From positions 1 to 64,000 of the forward strand of contig NZ_QZWH01000017.1 of the NCBI RefSeq assembly GCF_003601925.1: 64,000 bases of DNA, read 5' to 3'. This document shows, piece after piece, positions 29,160-38,570 of this stretch (its first letter is position 1; each line of letters opens with the position of its first letter). This DNA comes from Buttiauxella izardii (GTDB lineage: Bacteria; Pseudomonadota; Gammaproteobacteria; Enterobacterales; Enterobacteriaceae). The translations under genes were made by a program, and so were the position numbers. The notes under the pieces were generated by a model. It worked only from the letters and a program-made list of their open reading frames with translations. It had not been told where the DNA came from and did not search any database.

Positions 29160-30142
29160 AGGCTCTTATTGTCTTCAAACAACCAGCAAGCCACGCGGTG
29201 ACCGGGTGAAATCTCCTGTATAACCGGGGCTTCACGTTGGCATTTATCCATCGCTCGCGGGCAACGGTTGCAGAATTTACAGCCCGGCCAGTCGCTCATT
29301 GCACCGGGCAACTCACCTTTGATGCCGCCCTGATCCAGCATTTGGACATGTGGGTCGGCAACTGGAATTGAGGCCAGCAGCGCACGGGTGTACGGATGCG
29401 CCGGTTCGGTATAAAGCGTTTCGGCGGGGGCTTCTTCCACCAGCGAGCCGAGATACATCACGCCGATGCGGTCGGAAATATGGCGCACCATCGATAAATC
29501 GTGCGCAATAAACAGATACGTCAGCCCGAATGCCTGCTGCAAATCCTGCAAAATATTCACCACCTGCGCCTGCACCGAAACATCCAGCGCCGACAGCGGC
29601 TCATCGCACAACACAAATTCCGGGTTTACCGAAAGCGCACGCGCAATGCTGATACGCTGGCGCTGGCCGCCGCTGAACTCATGTGGGAAACGGTTTAAAT
29701 GCTCCGCTTTTAGCCCGACTTTTTCGAGCAACTCAAGCGTGCGGGCTGTGCGTTGTTCTTTGTCGTAACCGTGGATTTTCATCGGTTCGGCAATTAACTG
29801 CGCAACGGTCATCCCCGGATTGAGCGAAGAATACGGGTCCTGGAAAATAGCCTGCATACGGCGGCGCAATGGTTTGAGTTGCTTGTCGCTCATATGAGCG
29901 ATGTCCTGGCCGGCAAATTCAATTTCGCCGTCGGTGATATCAAACAGACGTAAAACGCTGCGCCCGAGCGTCGATTTCCCGCAGCCCGATTCGCCCACCA
30001 GGCCGTAAGTTTCACCGGGATAGATATCGAAACTCACGCCGTCCACCGCTTTCACCGGCGGCGTTTTGTTAAACCATCCTTGTTGGCTATGGAAATATTT
30101 GCGCAGCCCTTTCACGCGCACCAGCGGCTTAACGTCCTGCAT
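29156..30142 (-). CDS. Peptide ABC transporter ATPase (DppF/OppF type)
   Basis: A 328-residue ATPase of a dipeptide/oligopeptide-type importer. Walker [14 protein letters not shown] (near 53-65), Q-loop [15 protein letters not shown], signature [15 protein letters not shown], Walker [15 protein letters not shown]. The C-terminal oligopeptide domain carries the Cys cluster [15 protein letters not shown] (near 288-302) that binds an iron-sulfur cluster in DppD/DppF relatives. Last gene of the five-gene operon; overlaps the DppD-like gene by 14 bp. Confidence 0.92.
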   Translation of the reverse strand: MQDVKPLVRVKGLRKYFHSQQGWFNKTPPVKAVDGVSFDIYPGETYGLVGESGCGKSTLGRSVLRLFDITDGEIEFAGQDIAHMSDKQLKPLRRRMQAIFQDPYSSLNPGMTVAQLIAEPMKIHGYDKEQRTARTLELLEKVGLKAEHLNRFPHEFSGGQRQRISIARALSVNPEFVLCDEPLSALDVSVQAQVVNILQDLQQAFGLTYLFIAHDLSMVRHISDRIGVMYLGSLVEEAPAETLYTEPAHPYTRALLASIPVADPHVQMLDQGGIKGELPGAMSDWPGCKFCNRCPRAMDKCQREAPVIQEISPGHRVACWLFEDNKSL

Positions 30143-31112
30143 GATTCACCTCCGTATCCCATAACCAGCACTTGGCCTGATGATCTTCTGCAATTTGATA
30201 CATTGGCGGCAGGCTGCTGCAACGCTCCATGCGCTGGGGGCAACGCTCGGCAAACGGGCAGCCGGGTGGCGGATTCAGCAATCCAGGCGGTGAGCCTTCG
30301 ATTGGCGACAAACGTTCACTCACTTCCCCCGGACGGGGTAATGAAGCCAGCAATCCACGGGTGTACGGATGCGCCGGGCGATAGAAAATGTCGTCCACGC
30401 TCCCCTGCTCCATCACTAACCCGCCGTACATCACCACTACGCGGGAACACACCTGCGCGACCACGCCGAGATCGTGGGTGATCAGCATAATAGCGGTGTC
30501 TGTTTGCTGCTGAAGCTGTTTTAGCAAACGCAAAATCTGCGCCTGAATGGTCACATCCAGCGCGGTGGTCGGTTCATCGGCAATCAGTAATTTCGGGTGG
30601 CAAGACAGCGCAATGGCAATCATCACGCGCTGGCGCATGCCGCCGCTGAACTCGTGCGGATACTGGTTATAACGCTGTTCCGCGTTGCCAATCCCCACCT
30701 GTTGCAGCATGGCGATGGATTTCTCTTTGGCTGCCTTTTTGCTGAGATTCTGATTCCGAATCAGAATCTCGCTCATCTGTTTGCCAATCGTCAGCACCGG
30801 GTTAAGCGCGGTCATCGGATCCTGGAAGATCATCGCAATATCATTGCCGCGAATATGGCGCATCTGCTCCGGCGTTTTACGGGCCAAATCTTCGCCCATA
30901 AAATGAACGTGCCCGCCGACCACTTTGCCGTTGCTGCCCAAAAGCTTCAGCACCGACTTACAGGTGACGCTTTTGCCGCAGCCTGATTCGCCGACGATGC
31001 CCACCACTTCGCCGCGTTTCACCGCAAAACTGACGCCGCGCACCGCTTTCACTTCCCCTTCGCGGGTGAAGAACGAAGTTTGCAGGTTTTCGAGTTCGAG
31101 TAAGTTATTCAT
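30129..31112 (-). CDS. Peptide ABC transporter ATPase (DppD/OppD type)
   Basis: A 327-residue partner ATPase of the same importer. Walker [14 protein letters not shown] (near 40-52), Q-loop [15 protein letters not shown], signature [15 protein letters not shown], Walker [15 protein letters not shown]. The Cys cluster near 290-305 is [15 protein letters not shown]. Overlaps the upstream permease gene by 8 bp and the downstream ATPase gene by 14 bp, indicating tight coupling. Confidence 0.92.
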   Translation of the reverse strand: MNNLLELENLQTSFFTREGEVKAVRGVSFAVKRGEVVGIVGESGCGKSVTCKSVLKLLGSNGKVVGGHVHFMGEDLARKTPEQMRHIRGNDIAMIFQDPMTALNPVLTIGKQMSEILIRNQNLSKKAAKEKSIAMLQQVGIGNAEQRYNQYPHEFSGGMRQRVMIAIALSCHPKLLIADEPTTALDVTIQAQILRLLKQLQQQTDTAIMLITHDLGVVAQVCSRVVVMYGGLVMEQGSVDDIFYRPAHPYTRGLLASLPRPGEVSERLSPIEGSPPGLLNPPPGCPFAERCPQRMERCSSLPPMYQIAEDHQAKCWLWDTEVNHAGR

Positions 31113-31950
31113 CGCGGTTCGCTCCAGGCTCGAAAGCAGTACGTAATACGTCGCCCAGCACGTTAAAACTCAGCACCGTCAGCAAGATCAGGACGCCAGG
31201 GAACATCGCCAGCCACGTCGCTTCGCCAATAAAGGATTGCGCGTTGTTGAGCATACTGCCCCACGACGCATTCGGCTGCTGCACGCCAAGGCCGAGGAAG
31301 CTGAGTGTCGATTCCATGAGGATTGCCGAGGCGATATTCAGCGTCGCCGCCACCATAATGGTCGGCAAAATGTTCGGGATAATGTGGCGCGCAATAATAA
31401 TCAGCGGGTGTTCGCCACAGGCGCGGGCATACACCACGTATTCACGCTCTTTCACCGATAAGGTTTCTGCGCGTACCAGGCGGGACATACTCATCCACGT
31501 CAATGCACTGATAATCATAATGATATTGGCGATGCCGGGTTTCAGATACGCATTCAACACCAGCAGTAAAAAGAACGCCGGAATCGACATTAAGATATCG
31601 ACCACGCGCATCATAATGTTGTCTATTCGACCACCAAAATAGCCGCTCACGGTGCCGACCAGCGTACCAATCAACGTCGAGAACACCATCGACAGGAAGC
31701 CCACCATCAGGGAAATCTGGCCGCCGTACAGCGCACGAGTAAAGTAGTCGCGCCCGTAATCATCGGTGCCGAACCAGTGCGCGGCGTCCGGCGGCAGCAG
31801 CCTTGCGGTGAGCGACATCTGATTTGGATCAAAAGGACTGAGTGCGGCCAGTAACGCCGCAATGCTGAAAACAATCAGAACCAGGAGCGAGAATTGAGCT
31901 GGACGATTACGTTTCAGGCCGTGTTTAACTTGTTGCCAACGTCTACTCAT
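31105..31950 (-). CDS. Peptide ABC transporter permease (DppC type)
   Basis: A 281-residue permease with N-terminal membrane anchor (FSLLVLIVFSIAALLAALSP) and five further segments. It has the DppC landmark HWFGTDDYGRDYFTRALYGG near 58-77 and the EAA-like loop EREYVVYARACGEHPLIIIA near 165-185. Four bases separate it from the DppB-like gene. Confidence 0.92.
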   Translation of the reverse strand: MSRRWQQVKHGLKRNRPAQFSLLVLIVFSIAALLAALSPFDPNQMSLTARLLPPDAAHWFGTDDYGRDYFTRALYGGQISLMVGFLSMVFSTLIGTLVGTVSGYFGGRIDNIMMRVVDILMSIPAFFLLLVLNAYLKPGIANIIMIISALTWMSMSRLVRAETLSVKEREYVVYARACGEHPLIIIARHIIPNILPTIMVAATLNIASAILMESTLSFLGLGVQQPNASWGSMLNNAQSFIGEATWLAMFPGVLILLTVLSFNVLGDVLRTAFEPGANRDE

Positions 31951-31954
31951 CGTC

Positions 31955-32908
31955 TTACCTCAATGCCTTAATGCGCGGGTCCGCCACGCGATATAACAAA
32001 TCTGCCACCAGGTTGCCGACGATAATCATCGTCGAAGAAAGCATGATCATCGCCATGATCAGCGGGTAATCCAGCGAGGTGATCGACTGAATTCCTAACA
32101 GGCCCATTCCCGGCCAGGAGAACACACTTTCCGTCACGTATGCGCCAACCACCAGCTCGCCGAACGAAATACCAAACAGGGTAATCACCGGCAGCAGCAC
32201 GTTTTTCAGCACATGGCGGAACAAGATTGAGCGGCGCGTGGCACCGTATGCCAGTTGGGTTTGCACATAATCGGCGGAAAGCTGAGTGATGGTGTTGGAA
32301 CGGATGTAACGGACATAAGTTGAGAGGTTATAAAAGCTCAGGGCGATACACGGCAAAATGCCATGGCGCACCACATCCAGCCAGGAATCTTCCACGCCGA
32401 TGGTGCGCATTCCCATGCTCGGCAGCCAGTTGAGCTGCACTGAAAATACGGTAATCAACAAGATACCGAACCAGAAAATCGGCACGGAAATGCCAATATA
32501 GGCGAACATATTCAGGAAGTGATCAAGCCAGCGATGTTTATAGGCACCAGCCAGTAATCCCAACGGAATCGCCAGTAGCATAGCCATAATCAGGGATGCG
32601 CCCATTAAGCCGAGAGTTGCCGGAATGCGCTCGGCAATCATGGTTAACACCGGGCGATGGTAAATCAGCGAGTAGCCCAAATCCCCTTGCAGCACATTTT
32701 TGAGCCACAATAGGTATTGCATAAATATCGGCTTATCAAGCCCAAGACTTTGGCGGATACGCTCAATATCTTCCGGGTTCATACGCGGCGTGATATAGGC
32801 CTGAATCGGGTCGCCAGGAGCCAGTTTGACCAACAAAAACGACACCAGCGAAATGAAGAACAACATCGGCACTAACTGCGCCAGGCGTCGGACTAAAACA
32901 TTATTCAT
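31955..32908 (-). CDS. Peptide ABC transporter permease (DppB type)
   Basis: A 317-residue permease of the DppB group with the N-terminal family start RLAQLVPMLFFISLVSFLLV, GDPIQAYITPRMNPEDIERI near 32-51, loop SADYVQTQLAYGATRRSILF near 205-224, and the C-terminal ESVFSWPGMGLLGIQSITSL. The gap of 136 bp upstream, to the binding-protein gene, holds a REP element. Confidence 0.92.
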   Translation of the reverse strand: MNNVLVRRLAQLVPMLFFISLVSFLLVKLAPGDPIQAYITPRMNPEDIERIRQSLGLDKPIFMQYLLWLKNVLQGDLGYSLIYHRPVLTMIAERIPATLGLMGASLIMAMLLAIPLGLLAGAYKHRWLDHFLNMFAYIGISVPIFWFGILLITVFSVQLNWLPSMGMRTIGVEDSWLDVVRHGILPCIALSFYNLSTYVRYIRSNTITQLSADYVQTQLAYGATRRSILFRHVLKNVLLPVITLFGISFGELVVGAYVTESVFSWPGMGLLGIQSITSLDYPLIMAMIMLSSTMIIVGNLVADLLYRVADPRIKALR

Positions 32909-32935
32909 ACTGCCTCAAAAATTGACTCAAGCAAT

Positions 32936-32964
32936 GTCGGATGACGCACGCTTATCCGGCCGAC
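32936..32964. repeat. REP element between binding-protein and permease genes
   Basis: A REP unit beginning GTCGGATGACGCACGCTTAT and ending CCGGCCGAC lies inside the peptide transporter operon, followed by a partial inverted copy (GCGTCATCCACC near 32978). It may raise the amount of binding protein relative to permeases. Confidence 0.8.
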
Positions 32965-33044
32965 AAACCCGGTATTAGCGTCATCCACCATTATGCCGTC
33001 ATAAATAAGGGCCCCTTAAATGAGACCCTTAAAGTTGGCGTTAA

Positions 33045-34637
33045 TTATTGTTGATAGATTTTCGACAAATCCTGGAACATATAAACAGGCTTAGGTTCAG
33101 CCTCTTTGGTGCCGCCAAAACGCTTATCGACCGCCACAACCGCGTTGGTGTAAGCAATCGGATACCACGCCATGTCGTTGGCAACCGTCTGTTGGATTTG
33201 CTTATAAATCTCAGCGCGTTTCGATTTGTCGGTTTCCGTTGCGCCCTGCTCCCACAATGCATCGAACGCCGGGTTCTTATAATGCGCGTAGTTATAAGCT
33301 TCGTTGCTCATATACAGCGACTTATAACCGTCCGGTTCCATGCCCATGATGTAGCCGCCGAGGCTCAACTCATATGAAGTGTTTTTCATATCCAGGCTGC
33401 GTTGCGACATCGCGTTCGCATCCAGAGGCATCAGCTCAACCGCAATACCGACGTTTTTCAGCTGCTGCTGAATATACAGCCCCATGCTTTCCTGGGTTTT
33501 ATTGCTGTTGATATACGCCAGACGCAATTTCAGATTGGCAGGCGCACCCGCTTCTTTCAGTAACGCTTTGGCTTTTTCAACGTCGAACTTGTAGGGTTCC
33601 ACATCGCTGGTCTGATACAGCGTGTCTGGCGTCAGAATTGATGCGGCAGGTTGCGCGTAATCGAGCGAAGAAAATGCCGCCTGAACCAGTTCGTCTTTAT
33701 TGATGGCATAAGCGATGGCCTGGCGCAGCGCCTTGTTCTTCATGCTGTCGATATTCTGGTTAAACGTCATGTACGCCAGACGGCCTTCAGGATAAATCAC
33801 GAAGTCGAATTTGCCGCTGGATTTCAGACGCGTCACGTCCTGCGGGTCAATCATCTTCATGTTGATTTCACCGTTTTGCAGCGCAAGATTGGCGGAGTTG
33901 CTGTCTTTCGCGAAACGATAAGTCACCGCTTCAAGTTTCGGCTTGCCGTTCCAGTAATCATCAAAACGCGTTAATGCGTAGTACTGACCGGCGCGATATT
34001 CTTTGAATTTGAACGGGCCAGAACCGACTGGTGTGTCGTTTTTGGTGCTCTTTTCCATGTCGCCATTTTCGCTGGCGAATACATGCTGCGGAATTGGGTA
34101 AATCTGCACCAGCGTGCCGACAAACGCGGCACTGACTTGCGGCAACGTGAATTTCACCGTCAGGTCATCAACTTTCGTGACCTGAATCGGTTTGCCGCCA
34201 TAGACAAACATGCTGCGGAAGAAGCTGTGCTGCTTCTCATCGAGCAATTTGTTGAAGGTAAACACCACGTCGTCAGCGGTGATAGCCTGGCCATCCTGCC
34301 ATTTTAGATTCGGTTTGAGTTTTAGAACGTATGAGAGGTTGTCGTCCGAAGGCGTCAGGCTTTCTGCCAGGCCCCATTCAATCTTGTCGCCGTTGAAGCT
34401 ATAAAGCGGTGCGTACAACGCCTGCATAATGGTCAGCGTCGTGCGGTCGCTGGCATATAACGGGTTCATCGCTAACGGATCACCGGTAGTCACACCAACG
34501 ATTAAATTGCCGCCATCCTGGGCTGCTTGTTTTGCTGGGGCAGGACTTGCCGCAGTGTCGGTTTTTGCATCATCACAGCCAGAAAGGGCCAGGGCCAAAG
34601 AAGCAAACAGCGCAGATAACAACAGGGGTTTACGCAT
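33045..34637 (-). CDS. Peptide ABC transporter binding protein, predicted lipoprotein (DppA type)
   Basis: A 530-residue family 5 solute-binding protein. Unlike E. coli DppA it starts with a lipoprotein signal: LFASLALALSGC places the acylated Cys at residue 21, followed by a Ser/Ala/Thr-rich linker. The mature part has the family features TVGDPLAMNPLYAS-like start (TTGDPLAMNPLYASDRTTL), WQDGQAITADDVVFTFNKLL (about 113-132) and SGPFKFKEYRAGQYYALTRF (about 208-227). Ligand is likely a peptide, though heme, nickel or other ligands occur in the family. It heads the operon; the promoter must lie in the 34638-34796 gap before azuC. Confidence 0.88.
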   Translation of the reverse strand: MRKPLLLSALFASLALALSGCDDAKTDTAASPAPAKQAAQDGGNLIVGVTTGDPLAMNPLYASDRTTLTIMQALYAPLYSFNGDKIEWGLAESLTPSDDNLSYVLKLKPNLKWQDGQAITADDVVFTFNKLLDEKQHSFFRSMFVYGGKPIQVTKVDDLTVKFTLPQVSAAFVGTLVQIYPIPQHVFASENGDMEKSTKNDTPVGSGPFKFKEYRAGQYYALTRFDDYWNGKPKLEAVTYRFAKDSNSANLALQNGEINMKMIDPQDVTRLKSSGKFDFVIYPEGRLAYMTFNQNIDSMKNKALRQAIAYAINKDELVQAAFSSLDYAQPAASILTPDTLYQTSDVEPYKFDVEKAKALLKEAGAPANLKLRLAYINSNKTQESMGLYIQQQLKNVGIAVELMPLDANAMSQRSLDMKNTSYELSLGGYIMGMEPDGYKSLYMSNEAYNYAHYKNPAFDALWEQGATETDKSKRAEIYKQIQQTVANDMAWYPIAYTNAVVAVDKRFGGTKEAEPKPVYMFQDLSKIYQQ

Positions 34638-34799
34638 TTATTCACAGACTCCGTCTCAAATAGAGCCTGCATACTGCACCAGCCATACCCACATTGTAAA
34701 TGCGTGTAAAACGCATAACGTTATACGAAAAAGTGCTAAAGCAAAAATTGTGGATATATAACGTGCTATCGAAAAGTTTGTGCCAAATTTCAGGCATAA

Positions 34800-34823
34800 A
34801 AAAACCTGCCGTAGCAGGTTTTT
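34800..34823 (-). terminator. Rho-independent terminator of azuC
   Basis: AAAAACCTGC/GCAGGTTTTT is a 10-bp stem with a 4-base loop, 16 bp past the azuC stop. On the minus strand it ends in an unbroken T-run before ATG, typical of strong terminators and of Hfq-bound small RNAs. Confidence 0.85.
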
Positions 34824-34838
34824 CTTCAGGCTGACAAC

Positions 34839-34922
34839 TCAGAACATGCCAGCTGGCGGTACATCTTTGAAGGTCTTGCAGTATTGTTCGAACATGCTTT
34901 TCAGGATTTTGCGCATTTTCAT
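34839..34922 (-). CDS. azuC: Small membrane-associated protein AzuC (dual-function AzuCR RNA)
   Basis: A 27-residue protein reading MKMRKILKSM, then FEQYCKTFKDVPPAGMF, the close counterpart of E. coli AzuC (28 residues). It is an amphipathic basic peptide. In E. coli the transcript also acts as a base-pairing small RNA (AzuR), and the peptide has been reported to bind glycerol-3-phosphate dehydrogenase GlpD. Too short for routine gene callers. It has a GGAG-like element (CTGGAGCACACA on the minus strand) before the ATG, a consensus CRP site upstream and a strong terminator downstream, so it is a stand-alone transcript of about 150-200 nt. Confidence 0.88.
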   Translation of the reverse strand: MKMRKILKSMFEQYCKTFKDVPPAGMF

Positions 34923-35005
34923 TGTGTGCTCCAGTTTTTTTGTTTTGCAGATGTTGCTCGTTATGCGGCTAATAATATGACATCCGTCACACAAATCAAT
35001 AGTTT

Positions 35006-35021
35006 TGTGATGCACATCACA
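35006..35021. promoter_or_regulatory. Perfect CRP site upstream of azuC
   Basis: TGTGATGCACATCACA is a perfect TGTGA-N6-TCACA palindrome, 84 bp upstream of the azuC ATG and 118 bp from the MFS gene start on the other strand. A candidate -10 region (CATATTATT on the minus strand near 34970-34980) lies between it and azuC. Predicts repression by glucose. Confidence 0.8.
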
Positions 35022-35138
35022 CATTTTTCTTGTGGATTTTACAACTCCGTCACATGAAATGGCTTGCATATCCGGGACTTAACTGGTTAATTGGCTCAAT
35101 AAATTTTTAAAACATTATTTTAATTTTGAGTTCCACTC

Positions 35139-36557
35139 ATGACTAACTCCCCTTCTCCGGCAGCAAAACGTGGCATTTCAGGTATGGCACTGTTGGTTGC
35201 TGGCGCATTTTTCATGGAATTTCTCGACGGAACCGTTATCGCCACCGCGCTGCCAGAAATGGCAAAAACGTTTGGCGTCGATGCGGTTGATCTGAACATC
35301 GGTATGAGCGCCTATTTGCTGACGCTGGCGGTGCTGATTCCCGCCAGCGGCTGGATTGCCGACCGCTTTGGTGCTCGTAAAGTTTTCACTCTCGCGCTGG
35401 CCATTTTCACGTTTTCATCGGTGTTATGCGGTATCGCCAATACGCTCGAGCAGTTTGTTGCGATGCGTATTTTACAGGGCGTTGGCGGCGCGTTGATGGT
35501 GCCTGTCGGGCGACTGGCCGTTTTGCGCACCACACCCAAACATTTGCTGATCACCGCCATCGCCACGCTGACGTGGCCTGCGTTAGTGGCGCCAATCATT
35601 GGCCCGCCGCTGGGAGGATTTATCACCAGTTATGCATCGTGGCGCTGGATTTTTTATATCAACCTGCCGCTGGGGCTAATTGCGATGGCGCTGGCGTGGC
35701 GGTTAATTCCCGATATTCATGATGACGATCGTCGCCCGTTTGACGGCATCGGTTTTGCCAGCACCGCCATCGCCATGATTTGCCTGGTTTACGGTCTGGA
35801 AATGCTCGGGCAATCACACATTAATGTGCTGCCAACGGTGAGTATTCTGGTTCTGGGCGCGGCGGCGCTGTGGTTTTCGCTGCGGCATTTTAAACGCGCA
35901 GAACACCCGATGATTCGCCTTGAAGCCTTAAAGGTGCAAACTTTCGGCGTGACGATGTACGGCGGTTCGCTGTTCCGCACCTCGATCAGTGCCGTACCAT
36001 TTTTGCTGCCGTTGCTGTTCCAGGTCGGTTTCGGGATGGATGCCTTCCATTCGGGTTTACTGGTTCTGGCCGTTTTTGCCGGGAACCTGGCAATGAAACC
36101 AGCCACCACCCCGCTGATACGCGCGTTGGGCTTTAAAAAGCTGCTGATCATTAACGGGCTGTTGAACGTGGCTTCTTTACTGGCCTGCGCGTTTCTCACG
36201 CCAAACACGGCGGCCTGGCTGACGATGGCAATTCTGTTTTTTGGCGGGATGTTCCGCTCAATGCAGTTTACCGGCATCAGCACGCTGGCCTTTTCTGACG
36301 TTCCGTCCACACAAATGAGCTACGCCAATACGCTGTTTAGTACCGCAACGCAGCTTTCTGTGGGATTGGGGATTACGCTTGGCGCGATTGGGATTCGTCT
36401 GGGGGAGAAAGCCGGTCAATGGCTGGATATCACCACCATTCCTGGGTTTTCCATCAAGATTTCATTTGTGATGATTACGTTGATTTGCCTGCTTGGGCTG
36501 GTGGATTTGCTGCGTTTACCGCGCGACGCGGGCAGCAGCGTGTCGAAAAAGCAGTAG
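35139..36557 (+). CDS. DHA2-family MFS efflux transporter (MdtD/EmrB type)
   Basis: A 472-residue carrier with about 14 membrane segments. Motif C/A regions of the DHA2 group are visible: FFMEFLDGTVIATALPEMAK (about 24-43), GWIADRFGARKVFTLALAIF (about 68-87) and RILQGVGGALMVPVGRLAVL (about 108-127). The overall pattern is that of MdtD (YegB), a drug or iron-citrate exporter, but this is a separate gene located next to azuC. Substrate unknown. Single gene, ended by the hairpin at 36575. Confidence 0.85.
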   Translation: MTNSPSPAAKRGISGMALLVAGAFFMEFLDGTVIATALPEMAKTFGVDAVDLNIGMSAYLLTLAVLIPASGWIADRFGARKVFTLALAIFTFSSVLCGIANTLEQFVAMRILQGVGGALMVPVGRLAVLRTTPKHLLITAIATLTWPALVAPIIGPPLGGFITSYASWRWIFYINLPLGLIAMALAWRLIPDIHDDDRRPFDGIGFASTAIAMICLVYGLEMLGQSHINVLPTVSILVLGAAALWFSLRHFKRAEHPMIRLEALKVQTFGVTMYGGSLFRTSISAVPFLLPLLFQVGFGMDAFHSGLLVLAVFAGNLAMKPATTPLIRALGFKKLLIINGLLNVASLLACAFLTPNTAAWLTMAILFFGGMFRSMQFTGISTLAFSDVPSTQMSYANTLFSTATQLSVGLGITLGAIGIRLGEKAGQWLDITTIPGFSIKISFVMITLICLLGLVDLLRLPRDAGSSVSKKQ

Positions 36558-36574
36558 CGGAAGTCCAAAAAAAT

Positions 36575-36596
36575 AAGGCCAGCAAAAGCTGGCCTT
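36575..36596. terminator. Bidirectional terminator between MFS and RpiB-like genes
   Basis: AAGGCCAGC/GCTGGCCTT stem with a 4-base loop. On the minus strand it is followed by ATTTTTTTGG, a strong U-run terminating the RpiB-like gene; it also ends the MFS gene. Confidence 0.85.
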
Positions 36597-36614
36597 ACGT
36601 CATGTCAGAAATAA

Positions 36615-37253
36615 TTAAGCAAGAATTTCGCGAACAAATGCTTCAATTTCTTTGTTCTGGCAGTTTTCGAAGAAACACTGCTGGAAACGTTCACCCGATA
36701 CTGCGGTTTTCACCAGCTCAGGGTCGATAGCGCGCAACGTATCCAGATAATTTTCTTTCACAACAGCGGCTTTCACCTGGTTCAGAATACCTGCGTTGCG
36801 AACCTGTGGCTCTTTACGCTCGATTGGGTAGCCTTCGCCTTTACGGCCAGTGAACGCTTTTTCGAACATGTAGCGCACGTTCAGTTCTGCACCCCAGCCG
36901 AAGCCTTTTGCGAATGCCAGAGACAGCGCGTTACCGTTGTTGATTTGCGAGAACAGGAACGCATCGGCTGGATCCAGGCAGTAGCCACAAACCACACCTG
37001 GGTGGATGTTCAGAGACATCATTGCGCCCTGACCTGTGCCACAACCGGTGACCACGAAATCAACCGCTTTAGAGTTCAACAGAATGCTGGCCATAATACC
37101 GAGGTGGATGTAAGTCAGGTGATGATCCTGCTCATCGCTCATGCCTACGTTGTAAACCGGGTACTCTTTTTCACCAGCAACCGCTTTCAACTCATTAAGA
37201 ATGATGGCGTTTTTTCCAGCCTGACTGTTTTCCATCATCAGTGCTATTTTCAT
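36615..37253 (-). CDS. RpiB/LacAB-family isomerase, DhuI-like (unsaturated uronate)
   Basis: A 212-residue RpiB-fold sugar isomerase. The phosphate/substrate loop VDFVVTGCGTGQGAMMSLNI (about 64-83), PGVVCGYCLDPADAFLFSQI and NGNALSLAFAKGFGWGAELN (about 106-125) are present, and the C-terminus is rich in acidic residues (FFENCQNKEIEAFVREIL). From memory it resembles the streptococcal enzyme DhuI, which isomerises 4-deoxy-L-threo-5-hexosulose uronate from unsaturated glucuronate, more than ribose-5-phosphate isomerase B, which is about 150 aa. That fits the polyuronide genes elsewhere in the window. ATG 37253 follows AGGAG. It is a single gene with its own terminator. Confidence 0.78.
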   Translation of the reverse strand: MKIALMMENSQAGKNAIILNELKAVAGEKEYPVYNVGMSDEQDHHLTYIHLGIMASILLNSKAVDFVVTGCGTGQGAMMSLNIHPGVVCGYCLDPADAFLFSQINNGNALSLAFAKGFGWGAELNVRYMFEKAFTGRKGEGYPIERKEPQVRNAGILNQVKAAVVKENYLDTLRAIDPELVKTAVSGERFQQCFFENCQNKEIEAFVREILA

Positions 37254-37415
37254 TTCCGTCTCCTGATTGGGTCACGGGATTTCCCGCGGTGAATAGCTTT
37301 GGTATGCAGTAACGATACTATCTAGCAAACATACTTTCAAATTTAATGAAATTTAGTTTCAAAAAATAAAGGTACGCTCACACTTCTGCATTTTGATGAT
37401 AGCTCAGTCACAAGA

Positions 37416-38570
37416 TCAGGCCGATTTGGCGATACGGAACATCGCCACGATGTCGTTAAGTTGGTGTGCTTGCTTTTCAAGATCAACCGATGACAGCGCC
37501 GATTGATGCACCAGACTGACGTTTTGCTGCGTGACCGCGTCCATCTGCCGGACGGCAATCCCCACCTGCCCTATTCCTTTGCTCTGTTCGCCAGAGGCAT
37601 TCGCGATATCGCCCATAATGTTATTCACCTGCATCACAGCATCGAGAATTTCGCCCATTGCTTCACCTGCCTTCTTCACCTGCTCCGAGCCGGTGTGAAT
37701 GTTATCTACCGACTCTTTGAGCAAGGTTTCAATCTCTTTTGCCGCCAGTGCGCTGCGCTGAGCAAGGTTACGCACTTCGCTTGCCACAACGGCAAATCCG
37801 CGCCCTTGTTCACCTGCGCGGGCGGCTTCCACCGCGGCATTCAATGCAAGGATATTGGTCTGGAAGGAAATGCTATTAATCACGGTGGTGATGTCGACAA
37901 TTTTGTGCGAACTGCTGGTGATGGTTTCCATGGTCGTCATGACTTTTTTGACCGACTCGCCGCCGTTGCGTGCGGTTTGTGTGGCATTTTTTGCGAGCTG
38001 ACTCGCATGGCTGGCGTTTTCCGCATTCAACGTAACGGTGCTGCTTAATTGTTCCATGCTGGCTGTCGTTTCTTCGAGGGCCGCGGCAAGCTGTTCCGAA
38101 CGGCTCGATAGTTCGCCATTGACGCCAGCAACCTCGGTGGCATTTCCACGAATAGTGGTCGCACTGGTGCGAATATTGGAAACGGCTTTTTTCCAGTTCG
38201 ATTGCATTTTTTGAATGGGCGACACCATCAGGCCAATGCAATTACTGCCTAAATCTGGTAATTCGGTTTCTAATTCCCCGCGCGCCAGAATATGCATATG
38301 CTCGCGAATGTTCTCGACCGGTTTTACCAGGCAGTGATAGAGATAGCGCTCCGTGATCAGGGTTATCGCAATACTTGCCACAACAGACGAACCGAGCAAG
38401 AACTGAATAATGTCTATCCATCTTTTTTGCTCGGCATTCAGGGCCAGGTTTTGTTCAAGATCATTTAAAAACCATAATGCCAGACCGGAAATAGCCAGCC
38501 AGGCCACCGTCGAAAAGACCAGTATCAGTACCACCATAACGCGGATTTTGATATTGCGAATAAACTTCAT
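37416..38570 (-). CDS. Methyl-accepting chemotaxis protein with minimal periplasmic domain
   Basis: A 384-residue chemoreceptor. Two membrane segments (about 11-33 and 56-77) enclose only some 20-25 periplasmic residues ([18 protein letters not shown]), so the usual 4-helix ligand-binding domain is missing. A HAMP domain ([20 protein letters not shown]) and a complete signalling hairpin follow, with the tip motif [20 protein letters not shown] and [16 protein letters not shown]. It has Glu/Gln-rich methylation helices ([20 protein letters not shown]) and ends in FRIAKSA without the NWETF tether. ATG 38570 is chosen over 38621. A sigma-28-type promoter lies upstream, so it should be made with the flagellar regulon. 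Confidence 0.88.
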   Translation of the reverse strand: MKFIRNIKIRVMVVLILVFSTVAWLAISGLALWFLNDLEQNLALNAEQKRWIDIIQFLLGSSVVASIAITLITERYLYHCLVKPVENIREHMHILARGELETELPDLGSNCIGLMVSPIQKMQSNWKKAVSNIRTSATTIRGNATEVAGVNGELSSRSEQLAAALEETTASMEQLSSTVTLNAENASHASQLAKNATQTARNGGESVKKVMTTMETITSSSHKIVDITTVINSISFQTNILALNAAVEAARAGEQGRGFAVVASEVRNLAQRSALAAKEIETLLKESVDNIHTGSEQVKKAGEAMGEILDAVMQVNNIMGDIANASGEQSKGIGQVGIAVRQMDAVTQQNVSLVHQSALSSVDLEKQAHQLNDIVAMFRIAKSA

